A stretch of DNA of 64,000 nt from Hydrogenophaga sp. (lineage in GTDB: Bacteria > Pseudomonadota > Gammaproteobacteria > Burkholderiales > Burkholderiaceae_C), in contig NZ_JAHVAB010000049.1 in assembly GCF_019264445.1 (NCBI RefSeq), forward strand, positions 44,666 to 108,665, read 5' to 3'. Of the stretch, positions 9,332 to 17,268 are shown piece after piece; position 1 is the stretch's first letter, and each line of letters opens with the position of its first letter. The notes beneath the pieces were generated by a model. It did not search any database. It was not told where the DNA came from and saw only the letters and a list, made by a program, of their open reading frames with translations. Made by a program: the position numbers and the translations under genes.

Positions 9332-9410
9332 TTACATGACTTTACGTGAGCGGCCCGCGCGCTTCACACGAGGCTGACACGATGGAGGCTTCGGCGGTCG
9401 CCGCTACACT
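9331..9410. promoter_or_regulatory. Divergent control region with 10-bp direct repeat and candidate -10
   Basis: TTTACATGAC (9331-9340) is followed directly by TTTACGTGAG (9341-9350), 8 of 10 bases identical. Tandem half-sites of 10-11 bases are typical for OmpR/PhoB-family regulators, so autoregulation by the adjacent response regulator is a reasonable guess. TACACT at 9405-9410 is a possible -10 whose start point would fall at the ATG of that gene; no good -35 was found. Confidence 0.4.
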
Positions 9411-9417
9411 GAAACGC

Positions 9418-10134
9418 ATGACTTCCCCTCTGCTGATGATTGAAGACGACAGCCGCCTGGCCCAGATGGTGGTGGAGTACCTCGGCCAGTCGGGCTTTGA
9501 CGTGACGCACGCGAGCGACGGCGAGCAAGGGCTGGAGCAGTTGCCGTTGATCCAGCCCGAGCTGGTCATTCTCGACCTGATGATGCCCGGCATCGACGGC
9601 CTCGAAGTGTGTCGGCGCATCCGCTCTTTGCCAGGCGATGCCGGGCGTGTGCCGGTGCTCATGCTCACCGCCAAGGGCGACCCCATGGACCGCATCATCG
9701 GCCTCGAACTGGGTGCCGACGACTACCTGCCCAAACCCTTCGAGCCGCGCGAGCTGCTCGCGCGGGTGCGCGCCGTGCTGCGCCGCCGTGGCGACGTGGG
9801 CAGCGCCAGCGTTTCCCGCTCCACGCCGGTGCTGCGCTTTGGCTCGCTCGAAATCGACCGCGATGCCCGCACCGTGCAAGTGGCCGGGCAGCCGTGTGAG
9901 CTCACCTCCTACCAGTTCGATTTGCTCGTGGCCATGGCCGAGCGCGCGGGGCGCGTGCTCACGCGCGACCAGATCATGGAGGCCGTGCGCGGGCGCGAGC
10001 TGGAAGCGTTTGACCGCTCCATCGACGTGCACATTGGCCGCATCCGCATGGCCATCGAGGCCGACAGCAAAGACCCCAAGCGCATCCTGACCGTGCGCGG
10101 CGTGGGCTACGTGTTCGCCAAACAGCAAGAATGA
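9418..10134 (+). CDS. OmpR/RstA-family response regulator
   Basis: The protein has 238 residues. The receiver domain spans about 4-120 with acidic Glu9/Asp10/Asp11 pocket, phosphoacceptor Asp53 in VILDLMMPG, a conserved Thr in MLTAKGD and Lys in YLPKPFEPREL. The C-terminal winged helix (about 140-236) ends in the family motif TVRGVGYVFA. It binds DNA when phosphorylated, by its partner kinase next door. The start at MTSPLLMIED fits the receiver N-terminus; a longer in-frame start at 9346 adds unrelated residues. Only six bases separate a candidate -10 from the ATG, so the mRNA may be leaderless. Confidence 0.93.
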   Translation: MTSPLLMIEDDSRLAQMVVEYLGQSGFDVTHASDGEQGLEQLPLIQPELVILDLMMPGIDGLEVCRRIRSLPGDAGRVPVLMLTAKGDPMDRIIGLELGADDYLPKPFEPRELLARVRAVLRRRGDVGSASVSRSTPVLRFGSLEIDRDARTVQVAGQPCELTSYQFDLLVAMAERAGRVLTRDQIMEAVRGRELEAFDRSIDVHIGRIRMAIEADSKDPKRILTVRGVGYVFAKQQE

Positions 10135-11378
10135 GTTCCCTGTTCGGCTCCCGTCTGTATGTGCGCATCTGGCTGGCCGTGGTGGCTGCGGTCACCGTGC
10201 TCACGCTGGTGGTCGGCTGGCTGTGGCAGCAGGCGCTGGACGAAGACCGTGCCGAGCGGGAAGCCCGCGTCACCCGCACGATCATCGTGCGCGACGGCAC
10301 ACGGGACATCATTGGCCAGGCGCCAGCCCGCGCGGTGAGCCTGCCCGGCGAAGGCTGGGAGTTCGAGGTCGAGATGAACGACGGCCAGACCTTGTACGTG
10401 CTCTTGCCGCGCACCGGTCGCCCGTCGAACAACCCCGGGCGCCGCGCGCCCGAGTGGTTGCAAACGCCCACCGGCTTTGCCTGGCTGCTGGGGCTGGTGG
10501 CCCTGGCCGTGGCCCTGGGCGCTTACCCCATCGTGCGGCGCCTCACCAAGCGCCTGGAGACGCTGCAAAAAGGCGTGGAGCGCTGGGGCGACGGCGACCT
10601 GTCCACGCGGTTGCCCATGCAGGGCCAGGATGAAGTGGCGTTCCTCGCCACGCGGTTCAACGCCGCGGCCGAGCGGGTGCAGACGCTGCTGCAGTCGCAC
10701 AAGGCCTTGTTGGCCAACGCCTCGCACGAGCTGCGCTCGCCCCTCGCGCGCATCCGCATGGGGCTCGAACTGCTCGGGCACGACAGCGCGTACGCACCGC
10801 AGCGCGCCGAGATCGCGCGCAGCATCGACGAGCTCGATCAATTGATCGACGAGATTCTGCTGGCCAGCCGCCTGGACCTGATCGATGCCCGCGAAGCGTC
10901 TGCGCTCGGACCGGTGGAAGAAGTCGACCTGGTGGGCCTGGCGGCAGAGGAGTGCGCGCGCACCGGCGCTGACCTCGACATTGCGCCGGGCGCGTCGCCG
11001 GCGCTGGTGCAAGGCCAGTCGCGCCTGCTGCGCCGCGTGCTGCGCAACCTGCTGGAGAACGCACGGCGTTATGGCGGCTCCGGCGCCACCGGTGCACCGC
11101 AGGTTCGGCTGAGCATCATGCGCCGCGCGCCGGTCGGCGTGGGCGACGCGTCCGGCGTGGTGATGTGGGTGGAAGACCGCGGGACCGGCGTGCCGCCAGA
11201 CCAGCGCGAGCGGATCTTCGAGCCGTTCTACCGCCTGCCGGGGGCCAGCGAACGGGAGGGCGGCGTTGGTCTGGGGCTGTCTCTCGTGAAGACCATCGTG
11301 GAGCGCCACGGCGGCGTGGTGCGCTGCGAGGACCGACCCGGCGGTGGCGCCCGCTTTGTGATCGAGCTGCCTGCCTGA
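10131..11378 (+). CDS. Sensor histidine kinase
   Basis: The protein has 415 residues and overlaps the response regulator by ATGA, indicating translational coupling. Two membrane segments (about 12-32 and 116-134) flank a periplasmic loop of some 80 residues. A HAMP linker follows, then the H-box ANASHELRSPLARIR with His199, an N-box NLLENARRYGG, G1 DRGTGVPP, an F-box IFEPFYRLPG and G2 GVGLGLSLVK. It autophosphorylates and passes phosphate to Asp53 of the partner. The architecture is like RstB/EnvZ-type kinases. The sensed signal cannot be deduced; the loop is small and has no recognisable ligand domain. Confidence 0.93.
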   Translation: MSSLFGSRLYVRIWLAVVAAVTVLTLVVGWLWQQALDEDRAEREARVTRTIIVRDGTRDIIGQAPARAVSLPGEGWEFEVEMNDGQTLYVLLPRTGRPSNNPGRRAPEWLQTPTGFAWLLGLVALAVALGAYPIVRRLTKRLETLQKGVERWGDGDLSTRLPMQGQDEVAFLATRFNAAAERVQTLLQSHKALLANASHELRSPLARIRMGLELLGHDSAYAPQRAEIARSIDELDQLIDEILLASRLDLIDAREASALGPVEEVDLVGLAAEECARTGADLDIAPGASPALVQGQSRLLRRVLRNLLENARRYGGSGATGAPQVRLSIMRRAPVGVGDASGVVMWVEDRGTGVPPDQRERIFEPFYRLPGASEREGGVGLGLSLVKTIVERHGGVVRCEDRPGGGARFVIELPA

Positions 11379-11589
11379 AGCCACGCGGGCGCCGGCCTGT
11401 GTCCTGGTTTTATTCACCAAGAAAATCGGCCGAATCCTACAAATGGGGGATGGTCGAAAGCGATGCGGCGGCGCACAATTCGTGGCGATGCTGTCACCAC
11501 ATCAGAACAACAGATCCGGCAAACACCACACGTCATGAAAAACGTTTGAAACTGGTCTCCCAACGACGTCCCTTCAAGGACTTTCAAAA
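11379..11589. other. Intergenic region between convergent genes, possible small transcript
   Basis: There are 211 bases between the kinase stop and the terminator hairpin, longer than needed for a simple 3' UTR. It holds a CACAAT -10-like hexamer near 11477 without a good -35, and no credible ORF. I see no tRNA-like or known RNA structure. Confidence 0.25.
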
Positions 11590-11613
11590 GCCACCGCAAG
11601 GTGGCTTTTTTTT
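11590..11613. terminator. Bidirectional rho-independent terminator
   Basis: GCCACC (11590-11595), GCAA tetraloop and GGTGGC (11600-11605) are followed by eight T and preceded by four A. It therefore terminates plus-strand transcription from the two-component operon. The A-run gives a U-run on the other strand, so it may also terminate the minus-strand polysaccharide operon ending at 11616. Confidence 0.88.
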
Positions 11614-11615
11614 GT

Positions 11616-13586
11616 TCAGTCACGCGACGCGTTCTGCGCAACGCCGGGAGACGTGTGCAGCCAGTCCACCACATCGCCAGTAGGTTGGTAGCCCTGCACG
11701 CACGACTGCAGCAGCTTGCGCACCCTGGACACGTCATTGACCGCCATCGCCGCCTCCAGCTTGGAGAGCACCCCCTGCAACTCGCGCCAGGAAAACAGGT
11801 GTTCCTGCGCCTTCATGATGCGAGGGTGCTGCGTGGGCTGCGGGTTGTCGCCGATCAGCAGCTCTTCGTAGAGCTTCTCGCCCGGCCGCAGGCCCGTGAT
11901 CTGGATCTCGATATCGCCTGTCGGGTTGTCTTCGGTTTTCACCTGCAGGCCAGAGAGCTCGACCATGCGCTGCGCCAGATCCACGATGCGCACGGGTTCG
12001 CCCATGTCGAGCACGAACACGTCGCCGCCTTCGGCCATGGCGCCGGCCTGAATCACCAGCTGGGCCGCTTCGGGAATGGTCATGAAGTAGCGCGTGATGT
12101 CTGCGTGCGTGAGGGTGATGGGCCCGCCGCTCTGGATCTGCTCGCGAAACAGCGGCACCACCGACCCGCTGGAGCCCAGCACGTTGCCAAAGCGCACCAT
12201 CGCAAAGGTGGTACCGCCGGTGGCGTCTGCGGCCAAGGCTTGCAGCACCATTTCGGCCAGGCGCTTGCTGGCGCCCATCACATTGGTCGGGCGCACGGCC
12301 TTGTCGGTGCTGATGAGCACGAAGTGCGCGGCGCCCGCGGCTTGCGCCGCGCGCGCACACACCAGGGTGCCCCACACGTTGTTGCGCAGCCCTTGCACCG
12401 GGTTGTGCTCCACCAGCGGCACATGCTTGTAGGCGGCGGCGTGGTACACGGTGTCGGGCCGCCACGCCTGCATGATCTGCGTGATGCGCGCTTCGTCCTG
12501 CACAGAGGCCAGCAATGGAATGAGCTGCACGGCATGCACCGCATTCGCGTCCTGGCTTTCGAAAGCGGCCTCCAGCTCGCGGTGGATTTCATACAGGGCG
12601 AACTCGCTGTTTTCCACCAGCAACAAGGTGCTTGGCTGGCCCGCTGCGATCTGCCTGCACAGCTCACTGCCGATGCTGCCACCCGCGCCCGTGACCGCCA
12701 CCACTTTGCCCCGTATCAACCGGTGCAGCAGCTCGTCGTCGGGCTGCACCGGATCACGGCCCAGCAAGTCCTCAATGTCGAGCTCGCGCACGTCGCTCAT
12801 GCTCACCCGCCCCGCGGCGAGGTCGGACATGCCGGGCAGCGTGCGCACGCGCACCGGGAAGTGGCGCAACGAATCGAGGATGGCCAGCCGTTGCTGGCGC
12901 GTGACGGAGGGCAGGGCGAGCAGCACATCGGTGACGCCCAGGTCAGGGATGAGGTGCGGCAGCTCGGCCGGGTCATAGACCGTGCGGCCGTCCAGCGTAT
13001 TGCCCTGCAGTTGCGGGTCGTCGTCCAGAAAGCCGAGTAGGCGTTGCTCGTGGCCGCGCGCGAGCGCAGCGGCCAGCTGACGGCCTGCCAAGCCCGCGCC
13101 ATAAATCAGCATGCCGGGCAGGTGCTCGCGCTGCAGCATGGTGCGGTACAGCCCGCCCAGCCAGTAACGCACTACCACCCGGCTAAAGCCAATCGCCACC
13201 AGCAACAGCAGTGGCTGTATGACGCCCACCGTGCGCGGCACGCCCGCAATGCCGATCACGGTGAATACCGTGGCGTAGAACAGGGTGTAGAGCACCATCG
13301 CCTGCGCCAGGCTGACCATGGCGTTCCAGCCCGCGTAGCGAAAGATGGCGCGGTACAGGCCAAAGCGGATGAACAAGGGCAGTGCGATCAGCGCAGCGCC
13401 CAGGATCGCCAGGCCATGAGCGGGCGTGAGCTGCACCCAGTGCTCCAGGCGCAGACACAACGCGAGCCAGACCGTGAGCGCGCACAGCGAAATGTCCACC
13501 AGCACCGCGAACAGGCGCTTGACCATCCGCGGCATGAGCAGCAGCGCGGTGGCTGTGTGGCCACGGTTTTCCCTTGAAAGATTCAT
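11616..13586 (-). CDS. WbpM/CapD-like membrane-bound nucleotide-sugar 4,6-dehydratase
   Basis: The protein has 656 residues, the size of WbpM/FlmA-type enzymes. Four or five membrane segments fill residues 1-130. A first Rossmann-like region carries LIYGAGLAGRQL, and the catalytic SDR domain starts at AVTGAGGSIGSEL near 303. It has STDKAVRPTNVMGASK, giving the Ser-Met-Lys triad of this family. WbpM converts UDP-GlcNAc to UDP-4-keto-6-deoxy-GlcNAc, the precursor of D-QuiNAc and D-FucNAc. It is the last gene of the polysaccharide operon and lies 4 bases after the initiating transferase. The start MNLSREN is used because an earlier TTG would overlap that gene. Confidence 0.88.
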   Translation of the reverse strand: MNLSRENRGHTATALLLMPRMVKRLFAVLVDISLCALTVWLALCLRLEHWVQLTPAHGLAILGAALIALPLFIRFGLYRAIFRYAGWNAMVSLAQAMVLYTLFYATVFTVIGIAGVPRTVGVIQPLLLLVAIGFSRVVVRYWLGGLYRTMLQREHLPGMLIYGAGLAGRQLAAALARGHEQRLLGFLDDDPQLQGNTLDGRTVYDPAELPHLIPDLGVTDVLLALPSVTRQQRLAILDSLRHFPVRVRTLPGMSDLAAGRVSMSDVRELDIEDLLGRDPVQPDDELLHRLIRGKVVAVTGAGGSIGSELCRQIAAGQPSTLLLVENSEFALYEIHRELEAAFESQDANAVHAVQLIPLLASVQDEARITQIMQAWRPDTVYHAAAYKHVPLVEHNPVQGLRNNVWGTLVCARAAQAAGAAHFVLISTDKAVRPTNVMGASKRLAEMVLQALAADATGGTTFAMVRFGNVLGSSGSVVPLFREQIQSGGPITLTHADITRYFMTIPEAAQLVIQAGAMAEGGDVFVLDMGEPVRIVDLAQRMVELSGLQVKTEDNPTGDIEIQITGLRPGEKLYEELLIGDNPQPTQHPRIMKAQEHLFSWRELQGVLSKLEAAMAVNDVSRVRKLLQSCVQGYQPTGDVVDWLHTSPGVAQNASRD

Positions 13587-13590
13587 TTTT

Positions 13591-14151
13591 CTAGTGGGCC
13601 ACACCATCGCGGCGCAGCACTTTGACGAATGTCATCCAGAGGATTCGCAGGTCGAACCACAGGCTCTGGCGCCGCCGATATTCTGCATCCAGCGCCACCT
13701 TCTGCGGGATCGGCAACTCGTCCCGCCCGTTCACTTGCGCCCACCCTGTGAGCCCGGGCACCAGCTCGTGCACGCCCTGCTCCGTGCGCAGGGCGATCAG
13801 GTCGTCCTGGTTGTACAAAGCCGGGCGCGGGCCCACAAAACTCATGTCGCCCTTCAGGATGCTCCAGAGCTGTGGCAGCTCGTCGAGGCTGCTTTTGCGC
13901 AGAAACGGCCCGATGGGCGTCAGGTACTTTGCCGGGTCGGTGAGCAGGTGGGTGGCCACCGCAGGCGTGTCTGTGCGCATGCTGCGGAACTTGGGCATGC
14001 GGAAGATGCGGTTGTGGCGCCCGACGCGGTCGCTCCAGTACAGCGCTGGGCCCTTCGAGGTAAGCCGCACGGCGAGAGCTACGAGGAGCACAGGCACCAG
14101 CAAGATGGCCGCCGCACACAGCGCCAACAGCAGGTCAAACAGCCGCTTCAT
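13591..14151 (-). CDS. PglC/WcaJ-type initiating sugar phosphotransferase
   Basis: The protein has 186 residues with the compact monotopic phosphoglycosyltransferase core. There is an N-terminal re-entrant hydrophobic helix (about 10-30), then KFRSMRTDT, the KSSLDELPQLWSILKGDMSFVGPRP block with the catalytic Asp-Glu pair, and PGLTGWAQVNGRD. It transfers a sugar-1-phosphate to undecaprenyl phosphate on the inner face of the cytoplasmic membrane, starting repeat-unit assembly. It overlaps the SDR upstream by ATGA and precedes the WbpM-like gene, suggesting the transferred sugar is the product of those two enzymes (D-QuiNAc or D-FucNAc). Confidence 0.93.
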   Translation of the reverse strand: MKRLFDLLLALCAAAILLVPVLLVALAVRLTSKGPALYWSDRVGRHNRIFRMPKFRSMRTDTPAVATHLLTDPAKYLTPIGPFLRKSSLDELPQLWSILKGDMSFVGPRPALYNQDDLIALRTEQGVHELVPGLTGWAQVNGRDELPIPQKVALDAEYRRRQSLWFDLRILWMTFVKVLRRDGVAH

Positions 14152-15131
14152 ACTTTCACCATGCCTGCGGCCGCGCGGCGCAGGCCCTCGTCCACGCTAA
14201 TCGGCGGCGTCCAGCCGAGCGTTTCGCGCGTGTGGCTGATGTCGACCTGCAGGCTGCCCAGCAGGCGTTGGGCCATGTCACCTTTGCCGATCAACCCGGC
14301 GCCCAGCTTCAGCAAAGCAGGTGGAACAGGCAGCAGTCGTGCCGGTGCGTTCATGGCCTGGGCCATTCGCCGCAGCAAATCGGTCGTGGAGAGGTCTTCT
14401 CCGTCGCTGACCAGGAAGGTCTGGTTGGCCGCAGCCGGGTGGTCGATGCAGGTGATGAGCAGGTCGACCAGGTTGTCGAGGGCGACGAGGCTGCGGCGGT
14501 TGCGGGTGACGGCGCCCAGGGGAAGGGGCAGGCCGCGTTGCACGGCTCGCATGAGGGCTGCGAAGTTGGCTTTGACGCCTGGACCATAGACGAGCGGTGG
14601 CCGCACGATGACGACCTCCATGCCGGTTTCCCGCGCGATCTGGCGCAGGCCTTGTTCGGCCTCCATCTTCGAAATGCCGTATGGGTCCAGCGGTGCCGGC
14701 GCCTGCTGAGCCGTGAAGGGACGTTCAGCATCGGTGCCCTCTCCGTTCACCTTGACCGAACTCACGAAGATGAAGCGGCGCACGCCCGCTGCTGCTGCCT
14801 GGCGTGCCAGGTTGAGCGTGCCTTCCACGTTCACACGCCGGAATTCGCTCAGCGGGTCTGCGGCGGATTCGTCCATGACGTGGACGCGCGCAGCAAGGTG
14901 TAAGACCACCTCGCATCCTTCAAGGGCTAAGGTCCATCGGGTATCCCCATCGACAGCACCGACGGCTGTTGCAGAAACATCGCCACCCAAGTAGTTGACC
15001 CTGGGCAATCTCAGGCACTCACGCACAGGCATACCCGTCCCGCGAGCGCGTGTACAGAATGCACACCCCACATAGCCGTTCGCACCTGTGACCAATATTC
15101 GGCCTGATGACGACGCGGCGGCGCCATTCAT
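14148..15131 (-). CDS. NAD-dependent epimerase/dehydratase-type SDR, WbpV/WreQ-like 4-reductase
   Basis: The protein has 327 residues. The NAD site ILVTGANGYVG is at the N-terminus, HLAARVHVMDE near 75, FVSSVKVNGE, and the catalytic YGISK motif (Tyr-x3-Lys) near 145. This is the SDR subgroup annotated as UDP-glucose 4-epimerase-like or WbpV. Its position directly before the PglC-type transferase and WbpM-like dehydratase matches the arrangement used to make UDP-D-QuiNAc (WreQ/WreV/WreU of Rhizobium etli), so 4-keto reduction is favoured. The start is chosen for an ATGA overlap with the upstream 2-epimerase; an ATG 12 bases earlier is also possible. Confidence 0.8.
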   Translation of the reverse strand: MNGAAASSSGRILVTGANGYVGCAFCTRARGTGMPVRECLRLPRVNYLGGDVSATAVGAVDGDTRWTLALEGCEVVLHLAARVHVMDESAADPLSEFRRVNVEGTLNLARQAAAAGVRRFIFVSSVKVNGEGTDAERPFTAQQAPAPLDPYGISKMEAEQGLRQIARETGMEVVIVRPPLVYGPGVKANFAALMRAVQRGLPLPLGAVTRNRRSLVALDNLVDLLITCIDHPAAANQTFLVSDGEDLSTTDLLRRMAQAMNAPARLLPVPPALLKLGAGLIGKGDMAQRLLGSLQVDISHTRETLGWTPPISVDEGLRRAAAGMVKV

Positions 15132-16252
15132 GGCTTGCGCCATACCGTGCGATTGACGTAGTCCGTGTAACTCATGACAACGCGCAACACTTGTTGCGCC
15201 ACGCCAGGTGCTTCGTAGTCAGCGACGACACGTCTTGCAGGCAGGGAATGATGCTGTGCCATCACCACTCGCACCGAATCCAGAACTTGTTGCGGTTTGA
15301 GTCCGCTCATGATGAGCGTGCCGACATCCATGCCCTCGGGGCGTTCGTGTGCGTTGCGGACAGTGATCGCAGGTAGATTCAGCAGGGAGGCTTCCTCAGT
15401 GATCGTACCGCTGTCAGATATCACGCACGCAGCCTCCATCTGCAGCTTGTTGTAGTCAAGGAACCCGAAAGGTTTGACAAAGCGCACCAGCGGATGTGGT
15501 GCTGTGTGATCGAGATCTTCAAGACGCTTTCGCGTGCGCGGGTGCGTCGAGACGATAACCGGGAAGCCGTGGTCCTCGGCCAGCGCATTGAGGCTATCGA
15601 GCAGATGACCCAGGTTCTCGGGCACATCCACGTTCTCCTCCCGGTGGATGCTCACCAGGAAGTAACGACCTTGCTGAAGTTCCATGCGCTCCAGTACGTT
15701 CGAGGTACGGATTTTGGGCAAATAGTGGTCGACCACTTCACGCATGTGCGAGCCGGTCTTGATGATCGTCTCGGGCCTTACCCCTTCGGCGATCAGATAG
15801 CGTCGTGCATGCTCTGAAAGCACGAGATTGATGTCGCTCAGATGGTCCAGCACCTTGCGGTTGAGCTCCTCGGGAACTCGTTGATCAAAGCAACGGTTGC
15901 CCGCTTCCATGTGGAACACGGGGATCTTTCGGCGTTTGGCTGACAGGACGGCAAGGCAGGAGTTGGTATCGCCATAGAGCAGCACGGCATCGGGCTGCTC
16001 TTCTGCCATCACTTGATCGGACTTGATGATGACCTGACCAATGGTTTGCGCTGCGTTTTCTCCTACCGCATCGAGAAAATGGTCAGGCTTTCGAATCTGC
16101 AAATCGTCGAAAAAGACTTGGTTGAGTTCGTAGTCGTAGTTCTGCCCGGTATGTACCAACACATGCTTGGTGTGTTGGTCAAATTCGGCGATGACCCGGC
16201 TCATTTTGATGAGCTCCGGTCGCGTGCCAACGATCGTCATGACCTTAAGCAT
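15128..16252 (-). CDS. UDP-N-acetyl-L-aminosugar 2-epimerase, FnlC/WbvD-like
   Basis: The protein has 374 residues of the non-hydrolysing UDP-GlcNAc 2-epimerase fold. Key stretches are VGTRPELIKMSRVI, HTGQNYDYELNQVFFDDL, GDTNSCL, HMEAGNRCFDQRVPEE and HREENVD. The end of the protein (SYTDYVNRTVWRKP) is typical of the FnlC/CapG/WbvD branch rather than WecB. It inverts C2 of a UDP-2-acetamido-2,6-dideoxy-L-hexose, the last step to UDP-L-FucNAc or UDP-L-QuiNAc. It overlaps the dehydratase gene by eight bases. Start MLKVMTIVG fits family length. Confidence 0.88.
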   Translation of the reverse strand: MLKVMTIVGTRPELIKMSRVIAEFDQHTKHVLVHTGQNYDYELNQVFFDDLQIRKPDHFLDAVGENAAQTIGQVIIKSDQVMAEEQPDAVLLYGDTNSCLAVLSAKRRKIPVFHMEAGNRCFDQRVPEELNRKVLDHLSDINLVLSEHARRYLIAEGVRPETIIKTGSHMREVVDHYLPKIRTSNVLERMELQQGRYFLVSIHREENVDVPENLGHLLDSLNALAEDHGFPVIVSTHPRTRKRLEDLDHTAPHPLVRFVKPFGFLDYNKLQMEAACVISDSGTITEEASLLNLPAITVRNAHERPEGMDVGTLIMSGLKPQQVLDSVRVVMAQHHSLPARRVVADYEAPGVAQQVLRVVMSYTDYVNRTVWRKP

Positions 16253-17258
16253 CAAGCTCCTCCTTGATGTAGTCGAGACTGAGAAGCAGCGACTTGATCT
16301 CCTCCACATTGAGGCGGTGTGTGTTGTGAGAGGTGTAGTCGTCCAGCGTCGCAATGCCTGCATCGCCTTCGCTGAAGTACTTGGCGTAGTTCAGATCGCG
16401 GTTGTCGGCGGGGATACGGTAGTAGTCACCCATATCAACGGCCTGTGCCATCTCTTCACGCGATATCAAGGACTCGTAGAGTTTTTCGCCGTGGCGTGTG
16501 CCGATAACCCGTGTTTGCGCATCGGTATGGCCAAAAACCTCCTTGAGGGCCTGGGCGAGATCGCCGACAGTCGAAGCGGGTGCCTTCTGAACAAAGATGT
16601 CACCCTGCTGGCCATGTGTAAACGCGTACAGAACAAGATCAACAGAATCCTCGAGCGACATGAGGAAGCGGGTCATGTTCGGGTCGGTCAATGTGACCGG
16701 CTGCCCAGCTTTGAGCTGAGAAACAAAAAGCGGGATCACAGAGCCGCGCGAAGCCATCACGTTGCCGTAGCGCGTGGCACAAAACACCGTTTCGCCACTT
16801 TGCTGCAATCGCGCTTTGGCCACCATGAGCTTTTCAGCCATGGCTTTGGACATACCCATCGCATTGATTGGATACACCGCCTTGTCGGTTGACAGCACCA
16901 CGACGCGTTCCACACCCGCTTGGGTTGCTGTCGCCAGCACGTTCTCCGTGCCCATGACATTCGTGCGGATGGCTTCCATCGGATAGAACTCACACGAAGG
17001 CACCTGCTTCAGCGCTGCTGCATGAAATACGTAGTTCACCCCTTTCATGGCCTGGCGCAAACTGCTTTCCTCGCGTACATCGCCGATGTAGAAGCGCAGC
17101 TTGGGATGGTTGAGGGCGATTCGCATGTCCTCTTGCTTTTTCTCGTCGCGACTGAAAATGCGAATTTCGCGCACGCCGGTATCGAGAAAGCGCTTGAGCA
17201 CCGTGTTGCCGAAGGAACCAGTGCCACCAGTGATCAGCAATGTCTTGTCTGCAAACAT
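16245..17258 (-). CDS. fnlA: UDP-GlcNAc 4,6-dehydratase/5-epimerase, FnlA/WbjB/CapE-like
   Basis: The protein has 337 residues of the inverting dehydratase group. The NADP site TGGTGSFGNTVLKRFL is at residues 10-25, then IFSRDEKKQEDMR, HAAALKQVPSCEFYP and STDKAVYPINAMGMSKAMAEK, where Met replaces the usual catalytic Tyr (SMK type). It turns UDP-D-GlcNAc into a 4-keto-6-deoxy-L-arabino intermediate, the first step to L-aminosugars. AAGGA lies 7 bases before the ATG. It stands between the reductase gene (10 bases upstream) and the 2-epimerase, forming a three-enzyme set. Confidence 0.92.
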   Translation of the reverse strand: MFADKTLLITGGTGSFGNTVLKRFLDTGVREIRIFSRDEKKQEDMRIALNHPKLRFYIGDVREESSLRQAMKGVNYVFHAAALKQVPSCEFYPMEAIRTNVMGTENVLATATQAGVERVVVLSTDKAVYPINAMGMSKAMAEKLMVAKARLQQSGETVFCATRYGNVMASRGSVIPLFVSQLKAGQPVTLTDPNMTRFLMSLEDSVDLVLYAFTHGQQGDIFVQKAPASTVGDLAQALKEVFGHTDAQTRVIGTRHGEKLYESLISREEMAQAVDMGDYYRIPADNRDLNYAKYFSEGDAGIATLDDYTSHNTHRLNVEEIKSLLLSLDYIKEELDA

Positions 17259-17268
17259 GGACAGTCCT

